From positions 1,619,501 to 1,683,500 of the forward strand of contig CM049319.1 in NCBI GenBank assembly GCA_026874595.1: DNA of 64,000 nucleotides. Reading direction: 5' to 3'. Positions 1 through 11,700 of the stretch are shown here, in pieces; position 1 is the stretch's first letter; every line of letters starts with the position of its first letter. This DNA comes from Sipunculus nudus (taxonomy: Eukaryota > Annelida > Sipuncula > Golfingiida > Sipunculidae). Position numbers and translations under genes: made by a program. Below the pieces are notes generated by a model. That model saw only the letters and a program-made list of their open reading frames with translations, was not told the DNA's origin and did no database searches.

Positions 1-130
1 TTGGGTTTTAGGCTGCCTAAAACCTGTTTTCGGCAGGGCAGAGCCTAAAACATGCCTTTAACTGCCTAAAATAGGTTATAACCTGCCTAAAACTGCCTTT
101 AACTGCCTAAAACCTTATTTACCCTTACCT
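1..130. repeat. Dispersed GCCTAAAACC-type repeat, copy 1
   Basis: Many CCTAAAAC/GTTTTAGG words (TGCCTAAAACCTGTTTT, GGTTATAACCTGCC) are packed here, with local self-complementarity. A related copy in the same orientation is at 1408-1520. Type of element unknown; the window starts inside it. Confidence 0.6.
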
Positions 131-1407
131 ATGACTTTTAGTTTAACTATGTTTTATTGTTAAACATCTAAATGCATTAAAGAAATATGCTCAACAAATT
201 ATAATTGAGGATCATTTTATTCAAACTAAACAAATTAAACCATGACACAAAAAAAAGCAACAAATGAATTCAACACTACTTCAGGGATTTCCTTATGAAC
301 ACAGTTCTCCGACTCTCCTACCTCCATTACTGCCAATTTATAAAAAAATGCTCTTACTTTAAGCTTATAACCAGATACTTTTATTGGCTTTTTGATCACA
401 AGGGATTAAATTTTGTGATAAATGGAAAAGAAGTTTTCCTGGATTTAAAATGTTGTTCCATTTACACTGATGAATAGTTCTTTATACTGTAGCTTCACTA
501 ACATAACATGTTTATTTTGTATGCCTTTAGCTTCAATGGCAAAAAGCATTGGATTGGATTTATAAATTATTACATATCTTTTATGCTAGCCATAAAACTA
601 AAAATATGATAATATCTGATAATGAACAAGAATTTCCACTATTTGTTTATTCCCTTAGCTAGGTCATCCCTTGTCAAATTTTAAGATTTTGTGCACATAC
701 TTATCTTCTATATAATGATGGATATACTCTGTTAATTGTATGATGAAATTGTAAAAATGGAACCCTCATTAAACACTATAATTAGTATAAAACTGAAAAT
801 GTGAAAATATTTTGCAATGAATATGTTGCAAACCACAGAATATTCATAATTACTCAGGGGCTGTGTTAAACCTGAAGGCCTGAGGGGCACTGACTGCATC
901 ACTCAGTAAAATGTTTGCTCAAGAACAGTCTTCAGGGCAAGGGCTTTGATTGCATCCTCCTAGTCATGTATGAAAGTTGACATGAACATCTACTAGGACA
1001 CAGTAGTAGGACTTATGACCATTAGGTCTTATGACCCCATCACCCTGATAAATTGTAATTAACTTGTCTAATCAAGTAGTCCTCCCCTCTGATAGTGATA
1101 CCCTGTCTTACAAGGGCAAACTGGAGGCTGTATTACATCATTCAAGGTAGCTGGGCACTCATCAGGAAACCCAAAAGGTCCTGATAATGTCATTACCTTG
1201 GCCAATAAAACTATGTGCCACACAAACATGGTCTCATGTTCAGACACCTATACAGGCTCTTTGAAGACTGCATGGTACCAGCCAACAGGAAATCATGCAT
1301 TTCTAATACTTGATAGCTTCCAGAAGCCCAGCAAAGCCTTGTGACTGCTTCACCCCAGCCAGTATGGTAGTTTTACAGATCTTTAAGTAAAAAATGTAAA
1401 CAAATAT
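131..1407. other. Intergenic, no gene seen
   Basis: AT-rich sequence between the two GCCTAAAACC repeats. The only open frame (60 codons at 295-477) has no recognisable motif and looks like chance. Confidence 0.5.
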
Positions 1408-1520
1408 AGGTTTTGGGCACTTTTGGTGCCTAAAACCTGCCTAAAACCTGTTTTAGGCGGGGCGGTTTTAACCAGGTTATAACCTATGGTTAAAACCTTC
1501 ATGCCTAAAACTTGCCAACC
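1408..1520. repeat. Dispersed GCCTAAAACC-type repeat, copy 2
   Basis: Shares TGCCTAAAACCTG, GTTTTAGGCGGGGC and AGGTTATAACC with the copy at the window start. It could be the other end of one 1.5-kb element or a separate copy; the intervening DNA shows no coding potential. Confidence 0.6.
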
Positions 1521-2400
1521 CTGGTAATTAGCACAATGATATTGTTTGTCCCTCATTCAACCAACAATGTGTATACTTGATTTGAAAAGATGTTTTATTT
1601 ATCAAATTTACTGAATCTTTTATTTTATATCAGTGAATAAAATTAAGCATGTACTGAAAACTCCAATGTGCAAAACTTTTTAATAGTGATTTAAGGAATA
1701 ATCTTGTAAATGCCATGTTGTGGCATTATTTTCCTTTAAATTCTGTTTAAACATTTGTGATTTAAAAATAATAAAATATATGTGTATGCATAATATGACC
1801 CAATATGAGCTACACCATGGATATATAATGATTGCAACAATTCTAATATTTTAACTTATATTTCAGTTTTTTACTCTTGATATATAGTGATTGCAACTTT
1901 TTAATGGAAAAAGTGGATATGCTATAAAAATAGGCTTATATATAAACTTAAATGCATTATTACCATGAAAGTGAAATAAAGGTATTAGTCAATATTGTCC
2001 ACTTGCCTGTCCATCTGTAAATTTTCATATGAATCACAGTATCTCAAAACTTTTACTGTTTTTCTTCATGACAGTCTTGTCAGAGTATTAGTTTGCAATC
2101 ATATATTTAGAACTTTACTATAACCAAGTAGGAGGGCCCCATTCCTCTTAGCTTCTCATATTCTTATATAAATAAAAAAACATTACAATAGAATATTTTG
2201 CTCTTGCAAAAATTTCAAACTTCAGCTGAGCGCCGTGACCCATTGGTCTCTTGTTTTCTATCGAACAATATTGAAGTTGTTTGCTAAAGTAAATTCTAAA
2301 TATAAGTATAAAGTATATTATTACACTGATGGCTTGCTGATTATTTTACACTACAGGTAATCTTATTTTAAAACTTAAAGAAGAAAAAAAATAAAAATAT
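1521..2400. other. Upstream region of the PRR12/QSER1-like gene; intergenic or 5' UTR intron
   Basis: AT-rich, no open frames of note. Because coding exon 1 has a splice acceptor, this stretch may be a 5' UTR intron. No promoter could be identified. Confidence 0.5.
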
Positions 2401-2407
2401 GAAAATA

Positions 2408-2550
2408 TACCTGGAGTACCTTGTACCAGGTACAGGTACTTTAGTTCCAGGTACAGGTATAAGGTACTTCCTACTCATGACCGGCAGGTACAGATACAGG
2501 TACTCTGAAATGTGTACCCAGGTACAGGTACAAGTACCTGGCCCCATCCC
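2408..2550. repeat. GGTACAGGTAC-rich repeat just upstream of exon 1
   Basis: About ten copies of AGGTAC/GTACC words in both orientations within 140 bp (for example CCAGGTACAGGTAC). The motif is nearly palindromic, so the tract can fold on itself. It ends about 50 bp before the exon 1 acceptor. Confidence 0.8.
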
Positions 2551-2597
2551 TGATTCATATCAAGGACCTTAACATGAGTTTTCTCTGTGTCCCACAG

Positions 2598-2764
2598 GTG
2601 AACTGTGCGCTAGTGTCCTCAAAGAATGGATCCGATCCGATGGCATGGACTCGGCCAGTCATTTGGCCATTTGCCTTCTGGATCTCAACTCCCAAACACG
2701 GCCTCATCTGGGATGCCAAGTGGTTATGATATACCCAGCATGACTCAACTTGGATTTCCACAAG
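2598..2764 (+). CDS. Coding exon 1 with 5' UTR (start codon at 2626)
   Basis: A pyrimidine-rich acceptor ending CCCACAG precedes 2598, so an untranslated exon probably lies upstream. The coding frame has a TAG stop at 2611, which places the first possible start at ATG 2626. Its context is good (A at -3, G at +4). The exon encodes 46 residues (MDPIRWHGLGQSF...) and ends at CAAG|GTGAGT in phase 1. The remaining G joins GG of exon 2 to make a glycine codon. The start could instead lie in an unseen upstream exon if the true acceptor is just before 2626. Confidence 0.65.
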
Positions 2765-5700
2765 GTGAGTTCAAACACCTGTCATTTAATGGAGATTCCT
2801 GGTATGATAGTAGATTCAAAACTATCTGCATATGTAGATAAAAAAGTGATATGAGCAGCTGGTATAGTTGTAATATCAGGATGATGTAACTCTTTGGTCA
2901 CTTAAATCAGATTTTATATTTTTGTGCATTGTTTGATTATCACACAGAATAAAAAGTCACACATCTGCATGTCATGCTTCCATGTTTTTTAATTTTTTTT
3001 CTGCATGGGCTAGTACTTCTGTAATGCACAATATATTTAAATTTTTAATGCAGGATAATAAATTCCAGAAAACCTTAATATTCAAGTGAAAATGAAATTA
3101 GGCTTTCATTGCCTCAATTTATTTTTTTATCTTGAGGTTTATTTGGATTTAGGATGGAATTTTTCCCTACATTAGCACATGCAAAATCTCTCTTTTGGTT
3201 TCACATAAAAATTATTTCTTTTGGATTTTCACAAACATTTAGAATGATTGATTATGTGTACATTTGTTCAGCATACAATATGCATGAAGATATAACACTG
3301 CTTTAAGTTTGCATACTTTCAGAATGGTGAATTATCTATGCTTAGATTTGCCAATCATTTAGAATAAGGTGTAAGACATATCTGTGCTGCGGCCCTGCAT
3401 TCATCTGGCATTATGTGAATATATTGCAGGGATATCACCCCTGTCCATGCCAGACCTTGCAGGGCAGTGCCCGATGTCACAGGAACAGATGATCGGAGGG
3501 AACCTGGGTCAGAGTACTTCAGGACTTGAATCATTGACAAGTCTTCACTCTCCTTACAAGTCTGTGCCGGTGGGACAGCCTGCATTCAGCCTCGAGTCAC
3601 CAGGTCATATGAACCCATCTTTTTCCCGACACCCCTACGCTGAAGTGGAAGCCGCTGCTCGGTCACTCTCCTACAGCACAGACGTGAAAGGATCTCTCAA
3701 TGACCAGAAAGCAGATTTAGGCCTCCCGGATGATCTGTCTAAAAGCTGGGCTCTGTCAGGTGGTGGTGGTTTACTGCATAATTCCACTCTACAGTTTCCA
3801 TCCAGCAGCTCAGTGCATGAAGGGATAAAATACCCTGCCAGCAACCAGCCTCATAGCCAAGCATTACCAGTCCACTCACAGCACAACGTCATCCACAGAG
3901 ACCAGCACATGGATAAATCAGTAGGCATGTATGGAGATGCCGGGTTATACAAGCATGAATTAGCACCAAGTCTCTCCTTGGACATGAAATATGGATTCGG
4001 GGACAAGCAGCCTCAGCCGTATTCCGACCATTCCTCTGGAGTGTACCAGTCCCCGCCAATCAGCACTGGATTACCTTCACTTAACCTGTTATCACCGTCA
4101 TCCAGTAACGCCTCGTCCCATGTCAGCCTGTTTGGGCAGCAGAAAGGGCTGTCATCCAGCCAAGAACTGCTTGGATCAATGTCATCACTAAGTCAGCCAA
4201 GGTCAGAGGTTATTCGCAGTGGTTTTTTGTCTCCAGAAGTTGAAACTAAAAATAAGACACCAACTAAACCAGTGATTCCAGTACCTGTAAGTCAGGAGCT
4301 GCCCCAGAATAACTTCCCTCTTCCTCAGCCCAACAGATCTGTCCCTCCGTCTCCAAACATCAAAGAAGATACAGGTCCATTTCTGCCTCAGATGTCCCCA
4401 GCTAAGTCAGAATATTCCCCATTTACTTCACAGATTCGTACACCAAGTGGGCAGAGCTTTGACCACATTTTAGGTCAGACTGGTGTGAGGCCCCAAGAAA
4501 GCAGTATACGTAATATTTCACAGGAGTTAAACCAGATACTGGACAGAGCAGACTTTGATGCGGACAGAGCTGGTGTGTCTCTTTCAAATGATGAGCAAGA
4601 TTTTCAGACACTCTTGGCAAGCACCGACTTCGAGCAGGACCCAGAACCTGCAATAAGCAGTGACCAAGACATCAATAACTTGCCGTCAAGCATGAAATTT
4701 GAAGAAGAGTCTTTGCCTGGACCAGAACCTCGGCCAGAAACACAAGAGCTGAAAACACCACCGGAAATTGCACCTGAAAGTGAGACAAAAACGGAGACTG
4801 CCACTGATGACTCCCCGGCCAATAAACCTGGCGATTCAGTGCTGATCAATGAGAAAGAAACTGAGGACCTTGTCTCATCAGAAAATGTTGTTTCATCTGA
4901 AGCTGACGATTCACAGGACAGCACCAACAGACAGGTAAAGTGCACTCTGGTGGAGACAAAATCAATGCTGAAAATAAAGTTAGACCGAGGAGTGGTGGAG
5001 AATTTCAAAGCACAGAAACAAGAAACAACAGAAGACTTGATCAAGTCTGATCAGGATGAAGAGTATACTCCAGGACGAAGTGTTGCCAGAACCTCCAGAA
5101 GGGGGCGTGGTGGTAAAAAGAAGAGGGGCGGCAGAGTTGGACGACCACCTAAACAGCCAAAAAAAGAAGAAGCCTCCACGGCTGATTTAATTGCAGAAGC
5201 TGACCGCAGAGCACAAGAAAACCCAGGATTGCAAGCCGACATGTTTGGTTTAGAGTCAGTTGAACATGGGCTTCCAGATTTTGAACGTGATTCAAGTTGG
5301 TTCTCAGTTAGAATGTATGGAGGTGGTCCAAAGACCAAAGCTGAACAGAAACAGATGACCTTTAAGCCCAGCAAGGTCACTGTCGCAGCAGTCGATGACG
5401 ATGATGATGAGTTTGCCCATCTTAGTGCTCCACCAGATGTAACGGCATTCCCTCCAGTTGTAGAGAAAAAAGCGATTAGCGATGACGAGTTTGCTGGACT
5501 TGATGAATGTGTGGTTGAAGATACCACTCGTGTTGCTGCAAAACCAAAAGCAGAGATAAAACCAGCATTTGATGCGTCTTTCCAGAGCTCATTTTTGAGT
5601 TTTATCCAAGGAGATAAACAAGAAACTTTGGACAGTGTAACAAACAGCCATGTTGACAGAAAGCCCATCCTGCCAAAATACGTTCCTGAGCCACAAAAAC

Positions 5701-8700
5701 CAAAACAGGTCTTTAGAAGGGTTAACAAACCAAAAGAGATTAAAAATCCCATTGATTCTGAGGTAGCTAAAGAGCGTGCCAGTCCAAAATTGGTGTCTGG
5801 CACTGTTAGCCACTCAACAGCACCATCTAGTGTGGAGTTTTCTGATGATGAAGCCTCTGTGGACAGTAACTTACAAACACAAGGATTAAGTAAAACTGTG
5901 GAGAGTGTGATTTCTAGTCTTGGTAAAGATGATAGTAGTGAGGTCTCAAGCAATCCACCATCCGTGAATCCTGGTGCCAGCTTGGAGAGTAAAGAAGAAG
6001 GCATGGAAAGACCAAATGGAGTAGTGGCGCCATCTAATGGTGAAAATACCAGGGAACAAATCGTGGAGAAGGCGGAACATTTTACCCCAAGAGGGAGAGG
6101 GAAAGGAAAACGGGGAGGAACGGCCCGGCGAGGTCGTAAACCGAAAAACCATCACTTGCACTGGAAAAAATTTGAGAGTTCTACAGCATCATCAGATTCA
6201 GAGAACTTTGAGATGGAAGTGGAAGAAATCAAGGAAGAGAGGCCAGTTATAGAAGAGGTTGAGTCAGATGGGGAGGGTATTCCCACAGCAACCACAACCC
6301 CGGTGAGAAGATCTGCTCGAAAAGCATCCAACAAGATGAGGGAGCACACTGTAAACCTGCTGGAGGGTGAGTTATATAATGTTGTATAATTGTTACAGGC
6401 ACTTGATAGTTGTGTAAAATTACTTATTGTTGGTCTCATACGATAAACTGCCCTTTTACATGTAAATATAACTAAAAATGACAAAGATAATTAAATACAA
6501 CCTTCATAGTTTACCAATATGTTCATTGTCAGGAGACTGGTCTTTTCAGTAGAAGATTTGAAGAGAGAATGTTACTTGAGATGGCTCCAAGAAGCTGAGC
6601 ATCCTCAATTCAAAGTCCTATTTCTCTATTAAAAAAAAAATTTCTCTAAATAATTTATTTTTTTTTTTATATGAATAATGTAAATGAAAAAAGTATGAAA
6701 TTGTTCACTGACCAACCTCTGTTAAAAAGATTTGAAAATGGTCTTGGGAGCCATAACAGTGATTAAACCAGCAATCTGTTGACAGTATTGAGTCATGATG
6801 TGGTCTTATTCTCATCCATTAAGACTTAAGGATATATGTATGAAATAATTTAAAATCGGAGAATTATTTCTTTGCTATGCATGATTTAAGTATAATCATT
6901 GAGCAGTAGTAAACCAATGATATGAAATTCAAAATAGCAATAAATTGTAAAAGCCCTTGTGTATTGCAAAAGATCCTGAATGTTGAACCAGGTGATATAT
7001 GTAACACTGTTTCCATATTTTTTTCCATTTTATTTATATTTTAAAAAGTTCAGTAATAAAAAATATCACAAATAAAATTTCCTCAATTAAGAGGAACTGT
7101 CAGAGAAGTATTAAAAACCTATTACCAATATGTATACATTTAATTAAACCAATATGACAAAATAGGGACTGCCATAATCACATGATGTACAGACTGCAAA
7201 CATACCTTGAAGGAGTCCAATAGTAATGTGATAAACAAAGTTTTAATGATGACTAAAAACAACTTTCACTAGACAAGATCTGTAAGACCTGTGCAAGTGT
7301 GACAGTTAAAAGAGAAATTTAAATGTAAGTCGTTTAATGTAAATTAGACATGTCAAAATAGTTTAAATGTGATAATGTACAATTTTATATTAACATTTTG
7401 CTCTTGAATTTTGATACAACATCATTTGATTGAACATCATGTTATTTATTTATTTCCCAGAGTCCATTGATATAAAGAAGGCTCTGAAGGATGAAGTGGA
7501 GGTTGCCATGAGCACCGAGTCTGACGTTGAATCAATCCATGAGGCTGACTCCGATAGCGACCCGTCATGGATGCCTCAGGGACATGGACCTGTGTCTGTA
7601 TGTATCTTTTTCATGTCCAAGCCTTATATAGCTATGTGGAGTGTAAAATATCACATCTTTCAAAAGGTCTGATTAGGCTAGCTTTGATTAATCTAGCCCT
7701 GGGCCAAGAGTGTGTATGAGTTCTTAAATATCACTAGTGCTTATCTATGTATTCCCAAAAGCCTTAGTTAATCGTTACATTGTCAGCCAGGAGAATTTGT
7801 TTAAAATTATTTTTATAATTTTGGCACTTATCATTATTTCCCTAATAGTATGCAATCTCAGACTAAAATTTCAGTTACTAGATTTTTAGATCTCATGTAT
7901 TTAAATTGTTGTGCCTTCATTAATTAACAATTAAGAAATTCAGAAAAATAATTAAATTATGGGACTATCAGATTTAATGTTTGGTGTAGTAATTTTCTTT
8001 TAAATTTGATAATCATCTATATGTAATACTTCATTGTACTTTCTTCATCAGCGACGACTCCGAGCAAGCTCTGATTCAGATGAAGATCGTAGAGAAAAGA
8101 ACCGAGTGAAAAGAATGCGCGGCAGCGGTCATAGAGGGAGGTTGGTGCATATGCATGTCATTGTCCTCTGTTCGTGATTAGTCAGTAGTGTTTCATGATA
8201 AACAAACTTCCTTAGAAAATTCCTGGAATGTAATAGTTAACCATTATACACCATGGCATCATTTGCCCTTCCAGCTGTTCTGCATTTAGCAGAAAGTCTG
8301 GTAGCTGAGTTCTTTGAGGAAATGTTGGGTCTTGGATTTGAAACCTCATTAGAATGAACTTAACTTTTATTCTCATTAAACAATGTTCAAATTTTCAGTC
8401 TGCTCTTTGCGACCTTGATCAGGTTTTCTCAGTGGCAGTCCTTCCTGCCAGAACACACTTCCTGCTCTAACCTTTTTGGGTATAAAGGGACACCTTCCTC
8501 CCCTTACATACTATAACTCTGCCAATGCCTCTTCCTGTCTGTTGGATACCAAGTCACACTTTTAAACTCGATGTTGCAAAAATATATTTCACTTTAAGTC
8601 CTGTAGCTATTTTGTAGGGGCAGAGGGTCAAGTTCTATCGTTATTTTGTGTCCAATTTTTATTTTCTGCTTAAATAGAACAGGAAAGCTAGCTGAAATCA

Positions 8701-11700
8701 ACTCTTCTGTTCCAGAAACACACAATTTTATTTTTAAAAGTAGGCATTTTTAATATATAAAATAAACCATGACCCTTCCCCCCCCCCCCCCTCAGGCAAA
8801 TAGCCCCCAGTATGCATAGAGGGTTGTTGAAAAGGGTCTGAAATGTTTCTGCCTTAAACAATTAAATAAATGGCTGTATGCCAAATTTTCACTAATTTGT
8901 AGGTCAGTAAGATTATTTATTACCATGAACAAAATTTTCGTTCATGTGTGCTTTTGCAGATAATCCACAGTAGGGCCATTCTGCCTCTGGCTTTTCTGGT
9001 TTAATATTAATATTGATTTGATTGTGGTATATTTTAAGAATACTACAGATCTGTTCCAAGGTCTGATTTAGGAGCGTCACCAACAGTATCATAAACATTA
9101 ATGGGCGACCAACAGCTGACACTGCAATACAATGTGAATACTTTCACAGTGCAAAAATTGCCAGGGCAGGAATGTGTGTATTCATGGCCTAACAGTAAGG
9201 GCATGAAGCACTCCCTTTCTCATTGATCTTCCTGGGTAGGACCTCCTTTTCCAAACTCCTGAGATAATTTTTGCATTTACTGATTCTGTTTTTCCTGACA
9301 TGACCACAGAGTCAACTGTTGTCTCTAAGTACAGACATAGCTGTAGTGAGGAAGTCATTGGTGATCATGCACAATGCCATGTCAAAGGTAGAAGCATAAG
9401 CTGTGGGAGACAAAATTGTAGTACGTATATTGAACTTTTAATAAAATAAATACAAAAAAATATTTAAGGTCAGATATCTTTGTTTATGGCTAAATACCTG
9501 ACACGATGTCTTCTTGTTTGTGTGACAGCGCCAGCTGTTACCTTTTTACAGACTTCCTCAGAATGTGCCGTGTACTGCTGGCCAGCTGGTGGTGTTATGG
9601 CATGCCTGGCTTGCCCAGGTGTTATTAAATGGCCATGTATGATATCACCCAGATACAGAGTCTGGCATGCGTGTAGGCTCCGCATGCAGCAGTTGTACAC
9701 CCGAGTCGTCCTAGATCTCTTTTTGTGCAACCCCTGCTTTGTGTCAGATTTGCTCTCACTGGTCTGATAACACCGGGACATAAGCTCTGAGCCACAACTG
9801 GTGGTATCAGACCAACAAAAGTGGATGTCACATGTTTAAAATTTGGAGCTGGATGCACATTGTGATACCACACTCATTGGTCTGATTACACTTCTTTGCT
9901 CTGTGCCCACCCTGGTGTTCAGACCCAGAGAATCTTGCTATGCAAACAGTGGATACAGGATAGAGATCTGGGATCACTGCAGTATCTAACCGCGTTGTGA
10001 GGAGCGTGGCATGCCTGATACCACACATCACTCAAGGTTTATATCAATACCTGTGGACGATATGGCTTATACATTGATTTAATACAGAGGCCTCATATCA
10101 GCCCAGCATTCAGTGACTCAAGGCCTCAGAATGAAATTGATCAATGTCAAAATTAATGTGATGTCAGTGTGCATTGTGACTCATCACCCTTGAATGAAAT
10201 TGACAAGCAGCATAGGGCATGTGACATCATTATGCTGTGACACACAGGTCAGGAATGAAACTGACGGAAAGTTGTCTCAAGTGTGTGATGTTGTTGGGGC
10301 GCCTGCCTTTTGAAGAGTTTTGTTTAAAATAGGGTGAAAATAGGGTGACTATACCAGTACCCAGTGGGTTGTGCTGATAACATGCGTGGCCATTTAATAA
10401 AAATATTATGAACCGGCTTGTTAGAACCAGATTGCCTTTTTATTTGCCAATACAAAGGTAATACAGGGCCAGCTGGTTAATGAAATATCAATATTGCCTT
10501 CCTGGCAGGCGTTAAGGATCTTTCATTGTAACACTGTGATGTGACACACCTTGGGAACAAGCTGGTCAGTAATTACACCAGCAGCAGTGACGGTCAGACT
10601 GATTAGAGATGAAATATGAAGATCTATCAGTGTGTCTTCATGTGACAAGAAACAGCTATGATAATGCTAAAACAACCAACACTTGATAATTGAGAGAGCT
10701 CTAAATGTGCACATCACTTACCATCAAGAAACGTTACATTGAATAAGTTACATAAAAGCAGAGTTACATAATGCCAGTTTTGTCCCTCCATGTTACTGCT
10801 GTTGTTATTTTAAGGGTATACACTCTTTGTAAAAGCAGTAAGCACTTGTCAGATTAAAACCTTTATGGCAGCAGTAAATTTGTACCGAGAAATAAAAACT
10901 GCCACATTAGAGACAGACATGTTCCTGTGTGGAATTTTTGGCGTTTCATGTTTAATACTTTACTGGTCATAGAAGTTTGCACATTAAAGGTTACATGGAC
11001 CACATGAAAATCTCTTTATTCCATCTCCCTATTAATTTCAACTGTTAATCTGGAAAATATTATAAATTTCGTAAGTGGAATCCATCATTTTAACCCTGAT
11101 TTATAGATAGGTTTTGCCTTCATTTGAATGTTATTTCTAATGTTTTAATTCATTACTAGTGAAAAGTCAAACAGAGCGTATGATGTAGCTTTCAAAAATG
11201 AAGTGGTACAACATGCAAGGAAGTCAGGTAGCAACAGGAAAACAGCAAGACATTATGGGATTAATGAAAAGCAAGTGCGCAGATGGTTAAAACAAGTTGA
11301 ACAGTTTGATCAAATTGACAGTTCAAGAAAGCGTCTCAGTGGTGCTGGTCACCCTGTTCAGTACAAAGAGTTGGAATCAAGGCTAATGGCTTGGGTCATT
11401 GAAACGCGCAAAAAGGGGCGACCTATAAAAGGTAAAGACCTGAGAGTACAAGCGCTGCTTATGGCGTCAGGCTCATCCTTCAGGGCGTCTAACGGCTGGC
11501 TAACACGTTTTATGAAGCGCTTTGGTCTGACTGTTAGCAAGCTCAGATCCACATCGCAAGATTGGGATTCTAAAACAGTGAAAAAAAGTACTTTCCAAGA
11601 TAAAAATGGCAGTGGACTCATGCTTAAAGGGGAGGAACAGTTGCTTCCCATTTCAAATTCAAATACCCCAGTGCCAGGTAACAGTACTAGCCAAGATGAC

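Noticed and set aside
5051..6004. 317-codon antisense frame opposite exon 2
   Set aside because: It is a shadow of a long coding exon with biased composition; no domain and no splice logic.
9470..9873. Small genes on either strand at 9.5-9.9 kb
   Set aside because: Overlapping frames on both strands with no recognisable motifs, inside an intron. The GC-richer composition is more likely repeat-derived.
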